Shown here: positions 9,423 through 17,204 of the stretch, in pieces
Layout of the letters: each line of letters opens with the position of its first letter
Position numbering within the stretch: the stretch's first letter is position 1
Origin: Bacillus sp. SJS
GTDB lineage: Bacteria; Bacillota; Bacilli; Bacillales; Bacillaceae
Direction: 5' to 3'
DNA length: 64,000 nt
Assembly: GCF_000732485.2 (NCBI RefSeq)
Contig: NZ_JAQV02000031.1
Coordinates: 248,001 to 312,000, forward strand
Made by a program: the position numbers and the translations under genes
Notes under the pieces: generated by a model
Told to the model about the DNA's origin: nothing
Seen by the model: only the letters and a program-made list of their open reading frames with translations
Database searches by the model: none

Positions 9423-9848
9423 TCATTGCAGGATGAAGGAGGTAGTGTAGACCTTCTCAACTTTTCCTTCTTGCATCAGATTGTTAATGCTTCCCATGAT
9501 CGTTTTCTTTAACGATTCCTTGCCATTCTTTCCTGCAAGCTGTTTAGCGTTCATATTGCTTAATTCCGAGATGATGACATCCTTTACCTGAAACTCTCTT
9601 TTTTCAAGCTCTTCCTTTGCTTTCTTTGAATCTGTTTCTAACTTTAGGGAGATCCGGACGATATTCCCGCTTGCAAGATTTGTCGTAAGCTCAGGAACTT
9701 CAACAGAAGCCTCCACTATTTCATCAATGGTTGGCGCTCCTGATGTGTCTTTCTCAAAAAAATTAGTCATTACCGCTAATGCCGCAACTCCAATCAGCGT
9801 AATAGAGGTAATAATGATAAACATAATGGATAATAGCTTTTTATTCAT
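9423..9848 (-). CDS. fliL: Flagellar basal-body-associated protein FliL
   Basis: FliL is a single-pass membrane protein next to the stators that supports motor torque. The 141 residues show a short cytoplasmic start (MNKKLL), a membrane segment at about 7-28 ([20 protein letters not shown]) and an extracytoplasmic SPFH-like domain that ends with YTTSFILQ, the typical C-terminus of the family. AGGAGCAGG precedes the ATG, and the start overlaps the swrD stop by 8 bases. Confidence 0.94.
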   Translation of the reverse strand: MNKKLLSIMFIIITSITLIGVAALAVMTNFFEKDTSGAPTIDEIVEASVEVPELTTNLASGNIVRISLKLETDSKKAKEELEKREFQVKDVIISELSNMNAKQLAGKNGKESLKKTIMGSINNLMQEGKVEKVYTTSFILQ

Positions 9849-10062
9849 TTTCCTGCTCCTTTAGCTTGTTCGTCATGGCTAAAAGGCCAATTTCCCGATA
9901 AAAATTTGTCATCCGCTCAATCACTTCTTCTTCTTTTTCTTTCACAATGAATTTTCTGCCGTTGGTTAAGGTAATAGCTGTATCAGGGAATGACTCTACT
10001 AACTCAATCTGTAAAGCATTTAAGTAAAATGGCTGTCCGGTTAAACGGGTCACTTTAATCAT
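9841..10062 (-). CDS. swrD: Swarming motility protein SwrD (FlbD family)
   Basis: SwrD (YlzI) raises flagellar torque and is needed for swarming in B. subtilis. I start it at the ATG at 10062 because the protein family begins MIKVTRLNG or similar, and here the sequence reads [17 protein letters not shown]. This gives 73 residues with the conserved [13 protein letters not shown] block. No ribosome binding site is visible before this ATG; instead a perfect 10-base-pair hairpin (10071-10094) ends 8 bases upstream. A further in-frame ATG at 10104, 2 bases after the flgG stop, would add 14 residues. The function assignment is firm, the start is not. Confidence 0.88.
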   Translation of the reverse strand: MIKVTRLTGQPFYLNALQIELVESFPDTAITLTNGRKFIVKEKEEEVIERMTNFYREIGLLAMTNKLKEQENE

Positions 10063-10070
10063 TAAGTTCA

Positions 10071-10094
10071 GGAACAGCTTAAAGAAGCTGTTCC
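10071..10094 (-). promoter_or_regulatory. Perfect hairpin between flgG and swrD
   Basis: GGAACAGCTT and its exact reverse complement AAGCTGTTCC enclose a 4-base loop. On the transcribed strand the hairpin falls between the flgG stop and the swrD start and has no T tract behind it, so it is not an intrinsic terminator. It takes up the place where the swrD ribosome binding site is expected. It may protect or process the long fla/che mRNA or limit swrD translation; this is inference. Confidence 0.55.
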
Positions 10095-10106
10095 CTGCCC
10101 CCATTC

Positions 10107-10907
10107 TTATCGTTTTAGATTCATAAGCTCCTGGAGAATTTCATCTGATGTCGTAATGATTTTCGTATTAGATTGAAATCCTCTTTGGGCAACAATCATT
10201 TCAGTGAATTCTTCTGAGAGATCTACGTTTGACATTTCAAGAGATCCAGCTTGTACTAAGCCGATTCCTGATTGACCAGGAGCAGCTACAACAGCTGTGC
10301 CTGAATTGGTAGTGGCGATATAAAGGTTGGAACCTGATTTTTCCAGACCTCCAACATTCGGGAATTTTGCTAACTCAATCGTTCCAGCAGTTTGTATGGC
10401 ACCAGTTGAATCAACATATGAAACATTTCCATCTTGTCCAACACTCATGCTTTTGGCAGTAGTAGGAATCGTAATTTTTCCACCGCCCGTACTTTTTAGA
10501 TATAACCCTTCGGACGTAACAATATCGCCCTTATTGTCTAAATAAAAGTTACCTGCTCTCGTATATAAAGGTGCACCGAATTTCCCAGTTTCAGCAACCT
10601 GAAAAAATCCATCCCCGGAAATAGCCAAATCTAAATTCCTTCCCGTCGTCTGCAGGCTTCCACCTGTGTGAATGGTATCGATTGAAGCAAGCTGTGAACC
10701 AAGTCCTACCTGACTTGGGTTTGTCCCTCCCATTGTTCCTGCTGGTGCACTCGCCCCAGTGATCGACTGGCTGTAAAGATCCTGAAATATCGTTCTGCCC
10801 TTCTTAAAACCGTAAGTATTCACATTTGAAATGTTATTCCCAATAACATCAAGCTTTGTCTGAAAGTTTTTCATTCCGCTTATTCCTGAATATAAAGATC
10901 TTAGCAT
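10107..10907 (-). CDS. flgG: Flagellar hook protein FlgG/FlgE (B. subtilis FlgE type)
   Basis: This is the rod/hook-family protein at the place of the B. subtilis hook gene (first named flgG, now flgE). The start chosen is the ATG at 10907 ([20 protein letters not shown]) with GGGGGAA upstream, giving 266 residues. The N-terminal heptad region with the [15 protein letters not shown] motif and the C-terminal [20 protein letters not shown] helix are the paired ends common to all rod/hook/HAP proteins. It lies downstream of flgD, the hook cap. By length it belongs to the short FlgG-like group, so either symbol can be found in annotation. Confidence 0.92.
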   Translation of the reverse strand: MLRSLYSGISGMKNFQTKLDVIGNNISNVNTYGFKKGRTIFQDLYSQSITGASAPAGTMGGTNPSQVGLGSQLASIDTIHTGGSLQTTGRNLDLAISGDGFFQVAETGKFGAPLYTRAGNFYLDNKGDIVTSEGLYLKSTGGGKITIPTTAKSMSVGQDGNVSYVDSTGAIQTAGTIELAKFPNVGGLEKSGSNLYIATTNSGTAVVAAPGQSGIGLVQAGSLEMSNVDLSEEFTEMIVAQRGFQSNTKIITTSDEILQELMNLKR

Positions 10908-10983
10908 TTTCAATTCCCCCATTTTTTTGTGGATGACTGCTTCAATCAGTCGGCAGCCAGGCTTCCCTTGACGGGTCCAGCCG

Positions 10984-11340
10984 TTAATCCAATAAGATTG
11001 TTCCGTTAATATTCGTAAAAATCTGAGACGCTGCTTCTTTTCGATTCATGGCAGTAATCAGCGTGGAATTTTTCACACTGATGATGAAGGCTCCTTCATT
11101 TGATAGAAAAAGCGCATCCTGAATACCCTTTTGCTTTGCTTCGGAAAGCCTGTCCTCCATCAAATTCCATTTTTCATCTGAGATGACAATGTTTCGCTCA
11201 TCTAATCGTGCTCTAGCATGCTTGCTAATGGTCAGTTTTTCTTGAAAAAGAGTTTGAAAACTTGTGTCGTTTTGCTTTTTTTGAATGGGTCTGTATAGAG
11301 ACAGCGGAAGGTGTTTGAGTTTTTCAATTCCATTTTCCAT
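10984..11340 (-). CDS. TIGR02530 family flagellar operon protein
   Basis: A 118-residue protein encoded between flgD and the hook gene. The central block TISKHARARLDERNIVISDEKW and the later AFIISVKNSTLITAMNRKEA fit the small family TIGR02530 (flagellar operon protein), which occurs next to flgD/flgE in many Bacilli and Clostridia; its role is unknown. There is no signal peptide or membrane segment. The ATG lies 2 bases before the flgD stop and has AAGG very close to it, so translation may depend on flgD. I do not recall this gene in the B. subtilis 168 operon. Confidence 0.8.
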   Translation of the reverse strand: MENGIEKLKHLPLSLYRPIQKKQNDTSFQTLFQEKLTISKHARARLDERNIVISDEKWNLMEDRLSEAKQKGIQDALFLSNEGAFIISVKNSTLITAMNRKEAASQIFTNINGTILLD

Positions 11341-11342
11341 CC

Positions 11343-11807
11343 TTACTCGCTGCCTTTATCAGACACCTTAACGATTTCATCTTTATAAATGATCGTTCCA
11401 TCCATCAGTTCGAGTGTCACTTCATTGTTTTTCTGACTGATTGCTTTAACAGTTTGTTTGCCTTCTTTAACAGCTGTATTTCCGTCATTGTCTGTTTCCT
11501 TGTATGAATAGGTAATTTCTTTTCCAATCAGTGTGCTGTACTGAAGTATGGAACTTCCTGACTGAGAGGTGATGAAATCCTGCATTGTTTTATTCATGTT
11601 GGTCATCTGTTCCAGGGATGAAAAGGAGGCCATTTGAGAGATAAATTCCTTGTCTTCCATTGGATTTAAAGGATCCTGGTTTTGAAGCTGACTCATCAGA
11701 ATTTTCAGGAAATCATCCTTGCCAAGTACATCTGATGGTTTTCTTTCTTCCTTTTTGATACTTGAAAGCATAGAGGATGAATCAATTTTCGTTTCCAATT
11801 TTGTCAC
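11343..11807 (-). CDS. flgD: Flagellar hook cap (assembly) protein FlgD
   Basis: FlgD caps the growing hook and is exported by the flagellar apparatus. The 154-residue protein contains the family signature [20 protein letters not shown] and [15 protein letters not shown] in the first 75 residues, followed by a short beta-rich part that is smaller than in E. coli FlgD, as is usual in Bacillus. The GTG at 11807 is given as the start; a TTG at 11798 has AGGTGA 5 bases upstream and may be the real one. It follows fliK and precedes the TIGR02530 gene. Confidence 0.94.
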   Translation of the reverse strand: MTKLETKIDSSSMLSSIKKEERKPSDVLGKDDFLKILMSQLQNQDPLNPMEDKEFISQMASFSSLEQMTNMNKTMQDFITSQSGSSILQYSTLIGKEITYSYKETDNDGNTAVKEGKQTVKAISQKNNEVTLELMDGTIIYKDEIVKVSDKGSE

Positions 11808-11813
11808 CTGCCA

Positions 11814-13070
11814 TTATTCATTGTTTAATTCTTCTTTCAGGGAGTCCTCAAAAGATCGTTCGAGAGAATCGTCTTTAGGATTTTCACGATTTGAGTGCCC
11901 GCTGTGTCTGCCGCGTTCCCCTTGATCCTGAGGAAGATCTCTGCTTGGAGAAGTAAAGGATTGCAGCACTTCAATTTTTTCCATTTGTATATGCTGAGCT
12001 GTGAGGCCTTGTTTGAGTTGATGAAGATGGCTTTCAATCACTTCTTTGACCATTAAGCTTCCAGCGGTGAATTTAGCCATCCATTTCCCGTCGGACTGCA
12101 TAATTTCAATTCGCAGTTCGCCTAAATGCTCAGGGTACAATTTAAGAAAAAGCTTCTCGGAACCATTTACAGCAATAAATTTACTTCTTGTAAGAAGCTG
12201 CTGAATCTGCTGAATCATATCTTCCTGATTAACCCTGTTTCCAGTAGGATCAGTTTTTATAAATAGCAAGAGCTGCTCGGGCTTGGCTAAAGGTGATTGA
12301 GTGGTGAAATTTGCGGTTTCATTGGATAAAGGATTGATTTTTTCAATTGTTGAAGATAAATGAGCGCCTGTTTCTGCTCCAGATGATAAGTGAACGCTTT
12401 TTCCTGATGCAGCAGATAATGGATAGGCTTTATTAATAGTTGAAGAAACGATATCAGCTGCAGAAGCCGCCGATTGCTGATGGACAGATCCTGTTTTTTT
12501 CAAAGCGCTCTGCATGAAAGCAGCAGCTGTATCAGGACCCGTTTTTTTCTCAGCAAGGCTTGTGAGCAAAGCTTTAAGCCCTGCCGGCAGCTGTCCTTCT
12601 TTTTCAAGTGAAGTCAAAACTTCAATTAGATGTCCTGCCTTGACTGGAGTCAGCCATTCGCTTAAATGGTGCTGTTTGTGATTGGCCCCGTTCTGCTGCA
12701 GCTCTGCATTGACTTTCAGGTTGCTATTCATAGCCGGAGCATTTTCCTGCGTTAAAAAAGCAAAGAGTTCTGAAGCAATGTTTTCCAGCTCATCGATCTT
12801 GTCTTCTTCCAGACTTCCTTCTTTCAATAAAGTATGAATCTGTTTCTGAAGCCCTTCCAAAAGAAGCAAAAGGGTTTCTTTTGTGATCGGAGCAATCGTT
12901 TGTTTATCAGCAGAATCGGGCAGCTGACTGCTCTCTGTTATTGCCCCTTCCATATTGGGAGGAGGAAATGCTCCGATTAACATTTGCTGAAATGAAAGAC
13001 CGTTCAATGGATTGCTTCCGTTCATTTGAGCTGCAGGAGCAGCCATTTGGTTAATGGAACGAATCAACAA
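11814..13070 (-). CDS. fliK: Flagellar hook-length control protein FliK
   Basis: FliK is the exported ruler that measures hook length and triggers the FlhB switch. The 418-residue protein is poorly conserved in its N-terminal two thirds, rich in Gln, Ser and Ala. Its C-terminal domain (about 275-370) has the family pattern EKLFLKLYPEHLGELRIEIM. The end is very charged. The start is a TTG at 13070 placed 6 bases after GGAGGT, which also overlaps the ylxF stop region. Synteny with flgD supports the call. Confidence 0.92.
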   Translation of the reverse strand: MLIRSINQMAAPAAQMNGSNPLNGLSFQQMLIGAFPPPNMEGAITESSQLPDSADKQTIAPITKETLLLLLEGLQKQIHTLLKEGSLEEDKIDELENIASELFAFLTQENAPAMNSNLKVNAELQQNGANHKQHHLSEWLTPVKAGHLIEVLTSLEKEGQLPAGLKALLTSLAEKKTGPDTAAAFMQSALKKTGSVHQQSAASAADIVSSTINKAYPLSAASGKSVHLSSGAETGAHLSSTIEKINPLSNETANFTTQSPLAKPEQLLLFIKTDPTGNRVNQEDMIQQIQQLLTRSKFIAVNGSEKLFLKLYPEHLGELRIEIMQSDGKWMAKFTAGSLMVKEVIESHLHQLKQGLTAQHIQMEKIEVLQSFTSPSRDLPQDQGERGRHSGHSNRENPKDDSLERSFEDSLKEELNNE

Positions 13071-13661
13071 TTATTCACCTCCTTTAGAATCAGCAAGCTT
13101 TCCAGTGTATAAAGCGGCGTTCTCTGGGCTCATTTTTTCAAGAATGGATGTTACTTGATCATCTTTTAAGGTATTGAGAATCTTCATCGCATCGTCTTCT
13201 CCAAGAAGCGGCAGGATGTTTGCTGCTTTACTGGCTGACATTCCTTCATAAAGTTTTGCAATATCCTTTTGATCTGCTTTCACTGAAGCTTTCTGTTCCA
13301 GCTGTGCTTTTAAGTCCTCTACTTCTTTAGAAAGACTTGCAATCTTTTTTTCTTTAAGCAATACGTCATTTTCCATCGCTTTTATTTCCTGTTTATGTGC
13401 AGAAATGGAAGCTGCCAGTTCTTTATTATCTTTTTCTGCCTTTTTCAGTTCACCGTTCGCAGGTACAGATTGGGAAGCCTGTCCTTCATTTTTTTGTGAA
13501 GTACCTGTTAGGCTCGATATCCATTCTGCGGCTGTTCCCGCTACATTAATTCCTGCAACAGATAGGATGATTGCTGCAAGTGTGACTGTGAAGAATAGAG
13601 GGATGAGGATGACGAAAAGAAACCACTGAAATTTACCGTATTCTTTTTTATTATTTTCCAA
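13071..13661 (-). CDS. ylxF: Flagellar operon protein YlxF (MotE/MgtE-N-like)
   Basis: A 196-residue membrane-anchored protein: cytoplasmic N-terminus, one membrane segment (about 12-36, WFLFVILIPLFFTVTLAAII), a coiled-coil region (about 68-125) and a C-terminal MgtE-N-like helical domain (MSASKAANILPLLGEDDA). It corresponds to YlxF of the B. subtilis fla/che operon, whose exact job is unknown; the domain resembles MotE, which chaperones stator-linked proteins in other bacteria. The start is a TTG with GGTGAAGGAAG upstream. Confidence 0.85.
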   Translation of the reverse strand: MENNKKEYGKFQWFLFVILIPLFFTVTLAAIILSVAGINVAGTAAEWISSLTGTSQKNEGQASQSVPANGELKKAEKDNKELAASISAHKQEIKAMENDVLLKEKKIASLSKEVEDLKAQLEQKASVKADQKDIAKLYEGMSASKAANILPLLGEDDAMKILNTLKDDQVTSILEKMSPENAALYTGKLADSKGGE

Positions 13662-13671
13662 CTTCCTTCAC

Positions 13672-14115
13672 CTAGATTTCCCGGTACATGAACGATCGAA
13701 TCGATAGGTCATCCATGCTCCTTGTATCGTTTTGTTTCTCCATTTCTTTATTCATTTCAATATGGCGTTCTTTCATTTTTTCGAACTTTCGGACTTCTGA
13801 GTTGCTTTCCATGAGTACTTCCTGCTTTTCCTGCATCTTGTTCCTGCTGACGATCACCAGTTTTTGATAGTGTTCAATCGCACGGTCCAGGTTTGTTACA
13901 AATTGCTGATAATGCCGGATTTCCTGCACAGCCATTCCGCTTGTTAATCGTTTCTTTGTGTTTTCTTCAAGAACTTCCTTTTTTTTCATAGAGTCATACA
14001 GCTTTTCTGCGGCTGTTTCAAAGTCCTGAACTGAGCGGTTGTATTCCGAAAGCCGCTGCTCTTTTTCGTTCTCCTTTAACTCAAGTATTTTTTGGAAACG
14101 AAATGTATATCCCAT
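13672..14115 (-). CDS. fliJ: Flagellar export chaperone FliJ
   Basis: FliJ is the central stalk of the FliH-FliI export ATPase and escorts export substrates. The 147 residues are almost wholly charged alpha-helix with heptad repeats, beginning MGYTFRFQKILELKENEKEQ, which is typical of the family. The ATG overlaps the fliI stop by one base (TAATG), a coupling arrangement. It is followed by ylxF. Confidence 0.93.
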   Translation of the reverse strand: MGYTFRFQKILELKENEKEQRLSEYNRSVQDFETAAEKLYDSMKKKEVLEENTKKRLTSGMAVQEIRHYQQFVTNLDRAIEHYQKLVIVSRNKMQEKQEVLMESNSEVRKFEKMKERHIEMNKEMEKQNDTRSMDDLSIRSFMYREI

Positions 14116-15434
14116 TAGTTAGTACTCATCTCCATTTTCGTAAATAGTTCATGCACACTTTCGTTAAGAGAAACATTTTCATGAACTTCCTGTTTTAAAA
14201 AAGCGAGAATCTCTGGGTACAGCCGAATTGCTTCATCAATTTCTGCTGATGAACCTCTTTTGTAGGCACCAATATTTATCAAATCCTCTGAATTCAGGTA
14301 AGTAGAAAGATATTCCCGAAGTTTACTTGCTGCATGTCTATGTTCGGATGGCACGAGCTGATTCATCACCCTGCTAATGCTTTTCAGGACATTAATCGCT
14401 GGAAACTGGCCCTTATTTGCAAGAGCCCGGTCAAGCACAAAGTGTCCGTCCAAGATTCCCCTGACCGTATCAGCAATAGGTTCATTCATGTCGTCCCCAT
14501 CAACAAGCACGGTATAGAAAGCTGTAATCGATCCATTTTCATTTGTTCCTGTTCGTTCTAAAAGCTTTGGCAAGATAGCGAAAACAGAAGGTGTATACCC
14601 TTTAGTCGTAGGCGGCTCTCCGATAGCCAGTCCAATTTCACGCTGTGCCATCGCCACCCTTGTAACAGAATCCATCATAAGCATTACGTCTCTTCCTGTA
14701 TCGCGGAAGTACTCAGCAATAGCTGTAGCTGTATAGGCAGCCTTCATCCTCATTAAAGCCGGCTGATCCGATGTCGCTACGACGACAATGGATCGCTTTA
14801 AGCCCTCAGGTCCCAGGTCACGTTCAATAAATTCCCGTACTTCCCGCCCGCGCTCCCCAACGAGTGCGATAACGTTTAAATCTGCTTTCGTATTTCGAGC
14901 AATCATTCCCATCAGGGTGCTTTTTCCAACCCCGCTCCCCGCAAAGATCCCTACCCGCTGGCCCTTGCCTACCGTTAAAAGTGAGTCAATAACTTTAACC
15001 CCCACCTCCATCGGCTCATGGATCGGCGGTCTTTTCATTGGATTGGGAGGTGATTGGTCGGACGCCACATAAGAAAGGCCTTTTGGAAGTGAGGCATCGT
15101 CCAGAGGCTTCCCGAGAGCATCCAGTACAGATCCGATCAGCGGAATCCCCGCCATTACACGAAGAGGTTCTTTTGTTGCCTCTACAATACTGCCCGGCGA
15201 AATATCTGATACGGGTGAGAATGGCATCAGCAAAACATTCTCATCTTTGAAACCAACTACTTCAGCCGGAATTCTTTTCGTCTTTCCCGCCCCTGTATGG
15301 ATGTAGCATAAGTCCCCAATCGAACTTGCAGGACCTCTGGACTCAATCATTAAGCCGACCACTCTTTTAACCTTGCCGAATCGTTTATATGAATCAAGCA
15401 TTTCCACAACGTTTAGCAGATCAGCCGCTTTCAT
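14115..15434 (-). CDS. fliI: Flagellum-specific export ATPase FliI
   Basis: FliI is the hexameric ATPase of flagellar export, homologous to F1-beta. The 439-residue sequence has Walker A FAGSGVGKSTLMG near 166, Walker B VMLMMDSVTR near 252, and the strongly conserved REIGLAIGEPPTTKGYTPS stretch. It overlaps fliH by 4 bases (ATGA) upstream and fliJ by 1 base downstream, so the three soluble export proteins are translated as a block. Confidence 0.97.
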   Translation of the reverse strand: MKAADLLNVVEMLDSYKRFGKVKRVVGLMIESRGPASSIGDLCYIHTGAGKTKRIPAEVVGFKDENVLLMPFSPVSDISPGSIVEATKEPLRVMAGIPLIGSVLDALGKPLDDASLPKGLSYVASDQSPPNPMKRPPIHEPMEVGVKVIDSLLTVGKGQRVGIFAGSGVGKSTLMGMIARNTKADLNVIALVGERGREVREFIERDLGPEGLKRSIVVVATSDQPALMRMKAAYTATAIAEYFRDTGRDVMLMMDSVTRVAMAQREIGLAIGEPPTTKGYTPSVFAILPKLLERTGTNENGSITAFYTVLVDGDDMNEPIADTVRGILDGHFVLDRALANKGQFPAINVLKSISRVMNQLVPSEHRHAASKLREYLSTYLNSEDLINIGAYKRGSSAEIDEAIRLYPEILAFLKQEVHENVSLNESVHELFTKMEMSTN

Positions 15435-16180
15435 GAAGTCTCCGCCTCTCCCAGTCTTTCCAGAAGCTGCTTTTCAAGCTGTTTAAGCTGAGTATCCACA
15501 GAAGCATCAATTCTGCCGAAGGACGTTTCTACGAAACAATCAAAAGGTGATAACCCGTCATCCATGTACAAAAACAATTCCTGCTCATTTGTGAGAAGCT
15601 GTTTTAACTCACCTTTCTGGGAGCGTACATATTCATATCGTTCCGGGTGTACAAAAATTTTGATTTCATCATAATCCTTTACTTCCTTTAGAAGCTGCTT
15701 CACGATATCAATCATTTGATCAGGCTGTTCATTTAAGTAGGTTCCGATGATTTTTTCCGCCATCTTCACAGCCAGTGCAACAATTGTTTCTTCTGCTGAT
15801 TCTACTTTTTCCAGGTAATCTGCACGGGACAGCTCAACCAGTTGGTTTGCCTGATTTATAGCTTGGGAAACTTGTTGGTATCCATCTTCTCTGCCGTAAG
15901 CAAGACCTTCCTGGTAGCCTGACTGCCTTGCCTCTTCTTCTAAAGCCATTTTTTCATGTTCCCAATTTTGTTTTGCCATTTCAATTGATTGGAGCAGAGA
16001 TTCTTCTTCAGCACGTGCATCCCTGATGATTTGCTCGCTTAATCTTTTCGCACGTTTGATTTGTTCAGATTCTTCTATCTCTTCCTGAAGTAAATGGGGA
16101 TTCTCCATTTTCATAATTGGAACAATGGCAGCAGAGTCTGTCTGCTGGCTTGAGAATCGGGACTTGATAAGCTTAGACAA
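15431..16180 (-). CDS. fliH: Flagellar export ATPase regulator FliH
   Basis: FliH holds FliI at the export gate and C ring. I choose the TTG at 16180 (MSKLIKSRFSSQQ) because GGAGGAG sits 9 bases upstream; the longer frame from 16207 lacks this and runs deep into fliG. The product has 249 residues: a long charged coiled coil (about 30-110) with GxxxG-type spacing around YQEGLAYGREDGYQQ, and a C-terminal V-ATPase E-subunit-like domain. Overlap with the fliG end is 8 bases. Confidence 0.9.
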   Translation of the reverse strand: MSKLIKSRFSSQQTDSAAIVPIMKMENPHLLQEEIEESEQIKRAKRLSEQIIRDARAEEESLLQSIEMAKQNWEHEKMALEEEARQSGYQEGLAYGREDGYQQVSQAINQANQLVELSRADYLEKVESAEETIVALAVKMAEKIIGTYLNEQPDQMIDIVKQLLKEVKDYDEIKIFVHPERYEYVRSQKGELKQLLTNEQELFLYMDDGLSPFDCFVETSFGRIDASVDTQLKQLEKQLLERLGEAETS

Positions 16181-17189
16181 TGATATCGTCTCCTCCGCCT
16201 CGGGCAACTACGATTTCACCATTCTCTTCCAGTCTGCGGATTACCCCAACAATTCTTGATTGAGATTCTTCAACATCTCTCAAACGGACAGGCCCCATAT
16301 ATTCCATCTCTTCCCTGAACGTTTCAGCCATTCTCGCAGACATGTTCTTAAAGACAATTTCTCTGACTTCTTCACTCGCCACTTTAAGTGACAGCTTAAG
16401 ATCTTCATTATCAACATCACGTATTACACGCTGTATAGCGCGATTATCAAGTGTAACGATGTCTTCAAATACAAACATTCGTTTCTTTATTTCTTCCGCA
16501 AGTTCAGGATCCTGAATTTCAAGAGCATCCAGAATGGTTCTTTCCGTGCTTCGATCTACTCCATTCAGTACCTCAACCACCGCTTCGACTCCGCCTGTCT
16601 GGGTGTAGTCCTGGGTAAAGGCTGAAGACAATTTCTTCTCCAGTATTTGTTCCACCTCATAAATGATCTCAGGAGAAGTCCGATCCATTACAGCAATCCT
16701 CCTTGCTATGTCTGCCTGAACCTCTTGAGGAAGTTCGGAAAGAATTTGCCCTGCCTGAACCGGGTCCAGATAGGACAAAATCAATGAGATGGTTTGAGGG
16801 TGTTCATTTTGGATAAAATTAAGAATTTGAGTCGGTTCTGCTTTTCTTGCAAAGTCAAATGGCTTAACTTGAAGAGTGGAAGTTAGCCTGCTGATAATTG
16901 ATGTTGCTCTCTCTTCACCAAGCGCCCGCTCCAGCACTTCCTTCGCATAGGCAATCCCACCTGAAGATATAAAGTCCTGAGCCATTGCAATTTCATGGAA
17001 TTCTTCTAAAATATCTTCTTTCTTAATGGAATCAACGGTCCTTACTCCTGAGATTTCAAGAGTCAGCCGTTCAATTTCTTCCTCCGATAAATGTTTGTAA
17101 ACAGAAGCAGACACATCCGGTCCAAGTGAGATTAAGAGAATGGCCGCTTTTTGTTTTCCTGATAGTTTTGTTTGATCCCGCCTTGCCAC
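16173..17189 (-). CDS. fliG: Flagellar motor switch protein FliG
   Basis: FliG is the C-ring protein that touches the stators and generates torque. The 338-residue protein has the three-domain family layout: an N-terminal domain binding FliF (KQKAAILLISLGPDVSASVY), a middle domain with EHPQTISLILSYL near 129-141, and a C-terminal domain with the charged torque helix (VIRDVDNEDLKLSLKVAS) near 284-301. A strong GGAGGAATG site precedes the ATG. The gene lies 15 bases after fliF. Confidence 0.97.
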   Translation of the reverse strand: MARRDQTKLSGKQKAAILLISLGPDVSASVYKHLSEEEIERLTLEISGVRTVDSIKKEDILEEFHEIAMAQDFISSGGIAYAKEVLERALGEERATSIISRLTSTLQVKPFDFARKAEPTQILNFIQNEHPQTISLILSYLDPVQAGQILSELPQEVQADIARRIAVMDRTSPEIIYEVEQILEKKLSSAFTQDYTQTGGVEAVVEVLNGVDRSTERTILDALEIQDPELAEEIKKRMFVFEDIVTLDNRAIQRVIRDVDNEDLKLSLKVASEEVREIVFKNMSARMAETFREEMEYMGPVRLRDVEESQSRIVGVIRRLEENGEIVVARGGGDDIIV

Positions 17190-17204
17190 GTATCACATTC
17201 CTCC

